Shown here in pieces: positions 9,527-16,324 of a stretch of DNA of 64,000 nt; positions within the stretch are counted from its first letter, which is position 1; the number at the start of each line of letters is the position of its first letter. The position numbers and the translations under genes were made by a program. Under the pieces are notes generated by a model, which worked only from the letters and a program-made list of their open reading frames with translations, had not been told where the DNA came from and did not search any database. The DNA is from Aureibaculum flavum (GTDB taxonomy: Bacteria; Bacteroidota; Bacteroidia; Flavobacteriales; Flavobacteriaceae). The stretch spans positions 248,001 through 312,000 of the forward strand of contig NZ_JAEHFJ010000005.1 of the NCBI RefSeq assembly GCF_016406085.1, in the 5' to 3' direction.

Positions 9527-10495
9527 TTAGTTTAATTTTTTAGCTGAATTTATTAATAGATCTTTTGTGGCTTGTATACCTTCTTCTTCGCTAAGACGAT
9601 CACCTTCATACTCAACACCAATATACCCAGTATAACCAGCATCTTTAACTATTTGTAACAAGCGTTCATAGTCTAAAGTCGTTTCATTTCCATTAGCATC
9701 AAAATCGTAAGATTTTGCACTTACTGCTTTGGCATGTTTCATTAATATTTCGGTACCTTTATAATAATCAAACAAATCAATACACTCACCTTTTTCTCCT
9801 CTTGTTATACAAAAATTACCAAAATCAGGTAGTGTACCGCAATTATCCATATTAATTTTGGTCATAACCTCGCTTAATAAATCTGCATTTGAAGATAAAC
9901 CACCATGGTTTTCTACAATTACTTCTATGTTTTTACTTGCACCATATTTGGCTAAATCACCTAAGCCTTTAACAGAAGCTTCTATCCAAGCTTCTTTTTC
10001 AGTAGCTCCACTTAAATTTACACGAATGGCATGACACCCTAAAAATGCAGCGGCATCAACCCATTTTTTGTGATTTTCAATAGCTTTGTTTCTTTCTTTT
10101 TCATTTGATGAAGCTAAATTTCCTTCTCCATCAACCATAATCAAAACATTTTGAACACCATAGGTGATGCTTTTTGCTTTTAAAGAATCTTGAAGAGCTT
10201 CCATACTCATCGTTTTTAGCTGCTCATTATATAATTGAGTTACATATTCAATACCGTCAAAACCTAATTCTTTGGCTTTTTGAGCAAAATCCATTGGGTC
10301 TAATGTTTTTTCATTTCGAATAGCTTTATTTAAAGACCATTGTGCTAATGATATTTTAAAAAAGGGTTCAGCCTCTTTTACAGGAGCTGTTTCTTCTTCT
10401 TGATTTTCTGTGGTTGGAGTGGATTTTTTGCATGAAGTAATTGTTGTTGTTACTAAGAACAATGCGGTCAATGTGAAAAATAAATTTTTAATCAT
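9527..10495 (-). CDS. Sugar phosphate isomerase/epimerase family TIM-barrel lipoprotein
   Basis: A 322-residue protein with signal peptide and lipobox (TTTITSC), a Glu/Thr-rich linker to about residue 45, and a TIM barrel of the xylose-isomerase-like superfamily. Likely metal ligands: VIVENHGGLSS (Glu), GTLPDFGNF (Asp), MKHAKAVSAKSYDF (His) and the final YIGVEYEGD (Glu). Unlike the cytoplasmic homologue three genes downstream, this copy is exported, so it should act on the periplasmic product of the DUF1080 enzymes. It is the first gene of the minus-strand run and diverges from the GMC operon across a 168-base gap, so the two operons may share control. Function as periplasmic isomerase or hydratase of a 3-keto-glucose derivative is inference from context. 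Confidence 0.85.
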   Translation of the reverse strand: MIKNLFFTLTALFLVTTTITSCKKSTPTTENQEEETAPVKEAEPFFKISLAQWSLNKAIRNEKTLDPMDFAQKAKELGFDGIEYVTQLYNEQLKTMSMEALQDSLKAKSITYGVQNVLIMVDGEGNLASSNEKERNKAIENHKKWVDAAAFLGCHAIRVNLSGATEKEAWIEASVKGLGDLAKYGASKNIEVIVENHGGLSSNADLLSEVMTKINMDNCGTLPDFGNFCITRGEKGECIDLFDYYKGTEILMKHAKAVSAKSYDFDANGNETTLDYERLLQIVKDAGYTGYIGVEYEGDRLSEEEGIQATKDLLINSAKKLN

Positions 10496-10663
10496 AATAG
10501 TTTGGGTGGTTTGATTTTTTCTGAATGATAAAATTACAAAAGTTTCATTAGAATATTAATAATTTGATTAAATTTAGGCTTTAAAATTATTCAATACCTA
10601 ATTTAATTGAGCTTTTTTTGATAGGTAAAATGCCTTTAAAAGTTTAAAACCCAAAAAGACCAT
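10496..10663. promoter_or_regulatory. Divergent promoter region of the two 3-keto-sugar operons
   Basis: AT-rich gap between the divergent isomerase lipoprotein and GMC oxidoreductase genes. On the minus strand TAATTTTA (10529-10536, read as its complement) resembles the -7 box TAnnTTTG and lies 33 bases before the start codon. No convincing -33 box and no convincing -7 box for the plus strand was seen. The only symmetrical element, AATTT-N4-AAATT at 10561-10574, is too AT-rich to weigh heavily. Confidence 0.35.
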
Positions 10664-12358
10664 ATGATAAAAGAAGATTATGATGCTATTGTAATAGGAA
10701 CAGGAATTAGTGGCGGATGGGCTGCTAAAGAATTATGTGAAGGCGGGTTAAAGACATTAGTATTGGAACGAGGAAGAATGATTACTCATGTTGAAGATTA
10801 TCCAACTATGAATGACGATCCTTGGGATATGGAGTTACGCGGAAGTACAACGCCTGAAGAGAAAAAAAGACAAGAAAAGCAAGGGAGAACAGGATATACT
10901 ACAAAAGCAGAAAGTAAACATTGGTTTGTCGATGATGTGAAGCACCCCTATAATGAAACAAAACGATTCGATTGGATGCGGGGATATCATGTTGGTGGAC
11001 GGTCTATTACTTGGGGACGGCAGAGTTACCGATTAAGTGATTTAGATTTTACAGCAAATAGTAAAGATGGGCATGGTGTTGACTGGCCCATACGCTATAG
11101 TGACCTTTCTTCATGGTATGATTATGTGGAACGCTATATTGGAGTAAGTGGAGAGAATCTTGGACTTTCACAATTACCAGATGGAATTTTTAGTCCACCC
11201 ATGGAATTGAATTGTGTTGAGGAAGAGTTTAAAGAAAAAATTGCAGGAAATTATAAAGATAGACTTCTTACTATTGGACGTGTTGCTCATATTACCGGCG
11301 ATCATTCGCACGATGGAAGGACCAATTGTCAATTTAGAAACAGATGTATTAGAGGTTGTCCTTATGGAGGTTACTTTAGTAGTAATGCCTCAACGTTACC
11401 TGCCGCAGATATAACGGGTAATATGACGCTAAGGCCGAATTCTATTGTCCATGAAATTATATATGATGCCGAGAAGAAAAAGGCTATAGGTGTTAAAGTT
11501 ATTGATGCTGACACTAAAGAAACACATGTTTTTAAAGCGGATATTATTTTTTGTTGTGCTTCGGCTATTGCTTCTGCATCAATCTTAATGCAGTCGAAAT
11601 CAGAACGGTTCCCAAATGGATTGGGTAATGATTCGGGTGAGTTAGGTCATAATATTATGGATCATCATCTAGGGGTAGGAGCTCGTGCAACTGTAGCGGG
11701 TTATGAAGATAAATATTATAAAGGAAGAAGACCCAATGGAATTTACATTCCGAGATTTAGAAATTTAGGAGATAAAAATACAGAAAGAAAAGATTTTTTA
11801 AGAGGATATGGTTACCAAGGTGGTGGTGGTAGGTATGGAATTGCAGAACATGTAGCGGAATTGGGTTATGGTGCAGAATATAAGGAAGCGATGTTAAAAC
11901 CTGGAGAATGGACCATGGGCTTAGGTGGATTTGGAGAGTGTTTGCCCTATCATGATAATAAAATGACGTTAGATTATGAAAAATTAGACGATTGGGGGTT
12001 ACCAACAATTACTTTTGATGCGGAATGGAAAGAGAATGAATTAAAAATGCGTGAAGATATGAAACAGCAGGCCGCAGAGATGCTCGAGAAAGCTGGTTTT
12101 AAAAATGTCAGTACGTTTGATTCAAGACATGCTCCCGGAATAGGAATTCACGAAATGGGTACGGCTAGAATGGGAAGAGACCCAAAAACATCTGTTCTTA
12201 ATGCTAATAATCAAATACATACAGTTCCCAATGTTTATGTTACAGATGGTGCATGTATGACATCTGCGGGCTGCCAAAATCCATCGTTAACTTATATGGC
12301 AATAACAGCGAGAGCGGCTCAACATGCCGTAAAACAATTCAAATCGAAAAAAGCTTAA
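10664..12358 (+). CDS. GMC family oxidoreductase, large subunit of a glycoside/glucose 3-dehydrogenase-like enzyme
   Basis: A 564-residue FAD-dependent dehydrogenase. The N terminus DAIVIGTGISGGWAAKEL is the dinucleotide-binding loop. The GMC catalytic pair is present: His496 in IHEMGTARMG and Asn539 in GCQNPSLTYM. Residues 222-232 (CQFRNRCIRGC) form a Cys-x5-Cys-x3-Cys cluster like the iron-sulfur site of bacterial FAD glucose/glycoside dehydrogenases, so electrons probably leave through a cluster rather than to oxygen. There is no signal peptide; the next gene, three bases downstream, encodes the Tat-tagged small subunit that would carry it out. In this context it most likely oxidises sugars at C3 to feed the DUF1080 enzymes. 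A dedicated cytochrome c partner is not in the operon. Substrate is inferred. Confidence 0.88.
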   Translation: MIKEDYDAIVIGTGISGGWAAKELCEGGLKTLVLERGRMITHVEDYPTMNDDPWDMELRGSTTPEEKKRQEKQGRTGYTTKAESKHWFVDDVKHPYNETKRFDWMRGYHVGGRSITWGRQSYRLSDLDFTANSKDGHGVDWPIRYSDLSSWYDYVERYIGVSGENLGLSQLPDGIFSPPMELNCVEEEFKEKIAGNYKDRLLTIGRVAHITGDHSHDGRTNCQFRNRCIRGCPYGGYFSSNASTLPAADITGNMTLRPNSIVHEIIYDAEKKKAIGVKVIDADTKETHVFKADIIFCCASAIASASILMQSKSERFPNGLGNDSGELGHNIMDHHLGVGARATVAGYEDKYYKGRRPNGIYIPRFRNLGDKNTERKDFLRGYGYQGGGGRYGIAEHVAELGYGAEYKEAMLKPGEWTMGLGGFGECLPYHDNKMTLDYEKLDDWGLPTITFDAEWKENELKMREDMKQQAAEMLEKAGFKNVSTFDSRHAPGIGIHEMGTARMGRDPKTSVLNANNQIHTVPNVYVTDGACMTSAGCQNPSLTYMAITARAAQHAVKQFKSKKA

Positions 12359-12361
12359 ATA

Positions 12362-12946
12362 ATGAATAGAAGAGATGCTATTAAAGGCTTAGGCTTATCA
12401 TTAGGCTATGTGGTTGCTACACCAGCAATAGTAAGTATGCTTCAGGGGTGTAAAACAGAAGTAGATTTATGGAAACCTGTTTTTTTATCAGTAAACCAAG
12501 GCTATGTTTTACGAAATTTAGTTGATCTTATTTTACCGACAACAGACACCTCACCAGGAGCACTAGATGTAAATGTACCTGAATTTATTGATGTATACGT
12601 TTCAAAAACAGCAACAGTAGAAGGTAAAGAAGACTATAAAAATAAGATGGATGCACTACTAGACGAACTGGGTGTTTTGGATAAAAATCCTACGATTTTA
12701 AAGCCATCAGACTTTGAAAATATGTTGTCAAAATATTTACGAAGTTCTTCAGATCAACAAAGTGGATTTACGGATAAAGAAAAAATAGCTTTTGATGCTT
12801 TAAAGGGAATTCGTGGTAGAGCTGTTTGGGCCTATAGGACAAGTGAAGAAATTGGAGAAAATGTATTGGCTTATGACCCTGTTCCTGGCGTTCAAAAAGG
12901 ATGTATATCAATAGAAGAAACCAAAGGTAAAGCGTGGTCCTTATAA
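12362..12946 (+). CDS. Gluconate 2-dehydrogenase subunit 3 family protein (Tat lipoprotein)
   Basis: A 194-residue small subunit of a GMC dehydrogenase. It opens with a twin-arginine motif (NRRDAIKGLGLSLG) followed by a lipobox LQGC with the acceptor Cys30, so it appears to be a Tat-exported lipoprotein. The rest fits the gluconate 2-dehydrogenase subunit 3 family (conserved ILPTTDTSPGALDVNVPEFID around 55-75). In related enzymes this subunit folds with the large subunit in the cytoplasm and pulls it through Tat. The three-base gap to the GMC gene and 11-base gap to the following DUF1080 gene make one operon. Its C terminus is about 30 residues past the hydrophobic core and complete. Confidence 0.87.
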   Translation: MNRRDAIKGLGLSLGYVVATPAIVSMLQGCKTEVDLWKPVFLSVNQGYVLRNLVDLILPTTDTSPGALDVNVPEFIDVYVSKTATVEGKEDYKNKMDALLDELGVLDKNPTILKPSDFENMLSKYLRSSSDQQSGFTDKEKIAFDALKGIRGRAVWAYRTSEEIGENVLAYDPVPGVQKGCISIEETKGKAWSL

Positions 12947-12957
12947 AACAGAAATGA

Positions 12958-13785
12958 ATGTATAAAAAAATAAACCTAATATATATATGCTTATTGATCT
13001 TTGTGTTTTTTAGCTGTAAAACAAAAACGGAGAATGAAAAAACAGCAAACCCGTTAGTTTCAAAAATAACTGAAAATTGGATCTCTTTATTTAATGGTAA
13101 AGATTTGGAGGGGTGGACTCCGAAAATTAGAGGCTATGCTTTAGGTGAAAATATTCACAATACATTCAGAGTTGAAGATGAAGTAATCAAAGTATCATAC
13201 GATGAGTATGAAGATGGATTTAAAGAAACATTTGGACACCTCTTTTATAAAACACCTTTTTCAAATTACAGGTTAAGGATGGAATATCGTTTTACGGGAA
13301 CTCAATTAGAAGATGGTCCGGGTTGGGCTGAGAGAAACAGTGGTGTTATGATACATTGTGAAGATCCGAAAAAGATGAATAAAGATCAAAAATTTCCACT
13401 TTGTATTGAAGTACAAATGTTGGGTGGTATAAATTCAACAGACCCAAGGTCAACTGCGAACCTTTGTACACCAGGTACCAATGTGGTTATGGATGGAGAA
13501 TTGGTTACTGCACATTGTAACGATTCAAATTCTTCGACGTATTACGGCGAACAATGGGTTGCTTTGGAAGTTGAGGTTCATAATGATTCTTTAATTATTC
13601 ATAAAATTAATGATAAAGAAGTGATGAGATATTCAAAGCCGCAAATTGGTGGGGCTGATATGGATGATTACAGCAGTGAATATAAAGAGAGAATTGGAGA
13701 ATCTGTGAAAGGTGGTTATTTTTCTTTACAAAGTGAAAGTCATCCCGTAGAATTTCGAAAGATTGAATTGATGGAGTTAAAGTAA
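12958..13785 (+). CDS. DUF1080 (3-keto-disaccharide hydrolase family) lipoprotein
   Basis: A 275-residue lipoprotein with an N-terminal hydrophobic segment and lipobox (IFVFFSC), then one DUF1080 jelly-roll over about 40-274. Marks: WISLFNGKDLEGWTPKI, ERNSGVMIHCEDP, LCIEVQMLGG, GEQWVALEVEVHND and the end GGYFSLQSESHPVEFRKIEL. It is longer between strands than the two minus-strand copies and shares little sequence with them, so it probably handles another substrate class. Position directly after the GMC dehydrogenase subunits implies that it takes the 3-keto-glycoside they make. Lyase versus hydrolase activity cannot be decided here. Confidence 0.87.
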   Translation: MYKKINLIYICLLIFVFFSCKTKTENEKTANPLVSKITENWISLFNGKDLEGWTPKIRGYALGENIHNTFRVEDEVIKVSYDEYEDGFKETFGHLFYKTPFSNYRLRMEYRFTGTQLEDGPGWAERNSGVMIHCEDPKKMNKDQKFPLCIEVQMLGGINSTDPRSTANLCTPGTNVVMDGELVTAHCNDSNSSTYYGEQWVALEVEVHNDSLIIHKINDKEVMRYSKPQIGGADMDDYSSEYKERIGESVKGGYFSLQSESHPVEFRKIELMELK

Positions 13786-13848
13786 AGTACAAATGATGCT
13801 TTTAGATAGGTGAAGAAATACAGATTCTAAAATCAATTAAATAAAACC

Positions 13849-14769
13849 ATGCAACGTAGAAACTTCCTTAAAAAAACAGCACTAGCAAGTTCTTTTGCAT
13901 TGGCGAGTACTTCTTTATTTCCTTTGAATAGTAATAATAAGGGTATTAAAAAGGAAAGCTTTCCCTTAAAATTTGCTCCACACGAAGGAATGTTTGAAAA
14001 TTTAGCAGGTACAGCTATTAGTGAACAACTAAATTTTATTGCTGATCAGGGTTTTTCTGCCTTTGAAGATAATGAAATGCGAAATCGAACTGTAGTTGAA
14101 CAAGAGGCTATGGCCAAAATAATGCAAAAGCGAGATCTTGAAATGGGGGTGTTTGTAGCACATAAAATCTATTGGAAAGAACCGAATTTAGCGTCGGGAA
14201 ATAAAGAAAAAAGAGCTGAGTTTTTAGCTGAAATTACAACCTCTGTTGAAGTTGCAAAAAGAGTAAATGCGAAATGGATGACGGTGGTGCCAGGTCATGT
14301 AGATTTACGTCAAAATATGGACTTTCAGACAGAACATGTCATAGAGGCTTTAAAGCAAGCTTCGGCTATTTTAGAACCCCATAATATAACAATGGTTTTA
14401 GAGCCATTGAATTTTAGAGATCATCCTGGTTTGTTTTTATCTGAATCGCCCCAAGCATATCAAATTTGTAAAGCCGTAGATTCTCCATCTTGTAAAATAT
14501 TATTCGATATATATCATCAACAGATTCAAGAAGGTAATCTAATTCCAAATATTGAACAATCGTGGGATGAAATTGCCTATTTCCAAATAGGTGATAACCC
14601 AGGTAGGAAAGAGCCAACTACTGGTGAAATTAATTATAAAAATATTTTTAAATTTATTCATTCGAAGAATTATAAGGGAATATTAGGAATGGAGCACGGA
14701 AATTCAAGGAAAAATAAAGAGGGTGAATCTGCAGTAATTAATGCCTATAAAGAAGTTTCAAAATTTTAA
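13849..14769 (+). CDS. Hydroxypyruvate isomerase-like TIM barrel protein with Tat signal
   Basis: A 306-residue protein starting MQRRNFLKKTALASSF, a twin-arginine signal followed by a hydrophobic stretch to about residue 25, so probably exported. The remainder is a xylose-isomerase-like TIM barrel of the hydroxypyruvate-isomerase subgroup. Candidate metal ligands: MVLEPLNFRDHPGLFL (Glu), KILFDIYHQQIQEG (Asp, His), FQIGDNPGRKEPTTGEINY (Asp, Arg, Glu) and LGMEHGNS (Glu, His). It is the third such barrel in the region and lies ten bases before a Tat-tagged oxidoreductase. In a 3-keto-sugar pathway it would act on the product of the DUF1080 enzyme. True hydroxypyruvate isomerase activity is less likely given the export signal. 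Confidence 0.83.
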   Translation: MQRRNFLKKTALASSFALASTSLFPLNSNNKGIKKESFPLKFAPHEGMFENLAGTAISEQLNFIADQGFSAFEDNEMRNRTVVEQEAMAKIMQKRDLEMGVFVAHKIYWKEPNLASGNKEKRAEFLAEITTSVEVAKRVNAKWMTVVPGHVDLRQNMDFQTEHVIEALKQASAILEPHNITMVLEPLNFRDHPGLFLSESPQAYQICKAVDSPSCKILFDIYHQQIQEGNLIPNIEQSWDEIAYFQIGDNPGRKEPTTGEINYKNIFKFIHSKNYKGILGMEHGNSRKNKEGESAVINAYKEVSKF

Positions 14770-14779
14770 ATACATAAGA

Positions 14780-16219
14780 ATGAGTAAAAAAAGTAAATCA
14801 ACCAGACGATCATTTATTAAAAAATCAGCGGTAATAGCTACTGGAATTAGCATTATTCCGAGACATGTAATGGGGGGTAATGGCTTTATTCCTCCAAGCG
14901 ACAAATTAAATATTGCTGGTATTGGTGTAGGTGGAAAGGGAACAAGTGATATTACTTCTTTTGCTAAAAGTCCCTTTGTTAATATTGTTTCTCTTTGCGA
15001 TGTAGATGATAGGCAGGCGGTTAAATCACGAGAATCTTTTCCTAAGGCTAGTTATTACAACGATTTTAGGGAAATGCTAGAGAAAGAAGGTAAGAATATT
15101 GATGCTGTTTCTGTTTCTACTCCAGACCACAACCATGCCGTTGCCGCGTATATGGCCATGCAAATGGGTAAGCATGTTTATGTTCAAAAACCGCTTACAC
15201 ATGATATTTGGGAAGCTAGAATGCTTACAGAAGCTGCAAAAAAATATAAAGTAGTTACCCAAATGGGGAACCAGGGAGGCTCAGGTGATGGAGTTCGAAA
15301 AATGAAAGAAATATATGACACAGGAATCATAGGTGATGTGCATACGGTTAAGTGCTGGACCAACAGAGCTATTTGGCCACAAGCCTTGCAAACACCAACT
15401 AAAAAACACAAAATACCAAAAGGATTAAATTGGGATCTTTGGTTGGGTACCGCAGAAATGCGTGATTATAATGATGCTTACCTACCTTTTGATTGGCGAG
15501 GATGGTCTGATTTTGGAACGGGTGCACTTGGTGATATGGCGTGTCATATAATGGATCCTGTTTACAGAATTTTACCAATACTTTATCCTAATAAAGTGGA
15601 ATGTAGCGTGTCTGATTCGTTTAAAGGTAAATTTGAAACTGCTGATTACCCAAAAAGTTTTCCAAATTCAAGTAAAATACACTTAAGTTATCCGAGAACG
15701 GATGGTAAGGGTGCTATAAAAGTTTCATGGATGGATGGTGGTTTACTACCCGAAAGACCTGATGAACTTGGGGATGATGAGGCCTTAGGAAACTGGGATG
15801 GCGGTGTGCTTTTCATTGGTTCTAAAGGAAAACTATTGGCAGATTGTTATGGTGCTAATCCAAGATTACTTCCTTTGTCATTAAATGAGCAATTTGAAGT
15901 TGAACAGACCATTGCAAGAGTTCCAGAAGGTCATTATTTACAGTGGGTTAATGCATGTATTGCAGGATATGGAAATGCAGAGACCAGTTCTTCTTTTGAC
16001 TACGCAGGTCCATTTACAGAAAGTATCCTTATCGGTAACTTAGCTTTAAAAGCTTATTTTGAAGTAGATCCTAAGGCAGACAAAGGTAGTTTCTGGGGAG
16101 GCTCAAAATATAATGGTAGAAAACGTTTGTTGTGGGATGCTGAAAATATGAGAGTGACTAACTTTGAGGCAGCCAATAAATATGTAAAAAGAAACTATAG
16201 AGAAGGGTGGAACCTTTAA
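14780..16219 (+). CDS. Gfo/Idh/MocA family oxidoreductase with Tat signal
   Basis: A 479-residue protein. The start is set at the ATG giving MSKKSKSTRRSFIKKSA, because this places a twin-arginine signal at the N terminus; an earlier ATG in frame overlaps the preceding gene and would bury it. The Rossmann loop reads IAGIGVGGKGTSDI, and the family active-site motif is VQKPLTHDIWEAR, with Gln in place of the usual Glu of EKP, which is typical of the exported subfamily. Such proteins carry tightly bound NAD(H) and can interconvert hydroxyl and keto groups without releasing the cofactor. It closes the GMC/DUF1080 operon and is followed by a strong bidirectional terminator. Role in sugar C3 redox chemistry is inferred. 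Confidence 0.87.
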   Translation: MSKKSKSTRRSFIKKSAVIATGISIIPRHVMGGNGFIPPSDKLNIAGIGVGGKGTSDITSFAKSPFVNIVSLCDVDDRQAVKSRESFPKASYYNDFREMLEKEGKNIDAVSVSTPDHNHAVAAYMAMQMGKHVYVQKPLTHDIWEARMLTEAAKKYKVVTQMGNQGGSGDGVRKMKEIYDTGIIGDVHTVKCWTNRAIWPQALQTPTKKHKIPKGLNWDLWLGTAEMRDYNDAYLPFDWRGWSDFGTGALGDMACHIMDPVYRILPILYPNKVECSVSDSFKGKFETADYPKSFPNSSKIHLSYPRTDGKGAIKVSWMDGGLLPERPDELGDDEALGNWDGGVLFIGSKGKLLADCYGANPRLLPLSLNEQFEVEQTIARVPEGHYLQWVNACIAGYGNAETSSSFDYAGPFTESILIGNLALKAYFEVDPKADKGSFWGGSKYNGRKRLLWDAENMRVTNFEAANKYVKRNYREGWNL

Positions 16220-16271
16220 ATAGTGTTAAGAATTTAGACCTTAGATTCGAAAGAATAAAATTATAAAATAA

Positions 16272-16321
16272 AAAGACCTCACGGGCCCCGACGTTTCGGG
16301 ATAAAACCCGTGGGGTCTTTT
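16272..16321. terminator. Bidirectional terminator with a nested hairpin
   Basis: An outer 14-bp stem (16272-16285 with 16307-16320, one G-U pair) encloses a second small hairpin (CCCGA-CGTT-TCGGG, 16287-16300). A-tract on the left and T-tract on the right let it serve both convergent genes, the Tat oxidoreductase on plus and the amylase on minus. It is far more GC-rich than its surroundings. Confidence 0.85.
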
Positions 16322-16324
16322 AGA

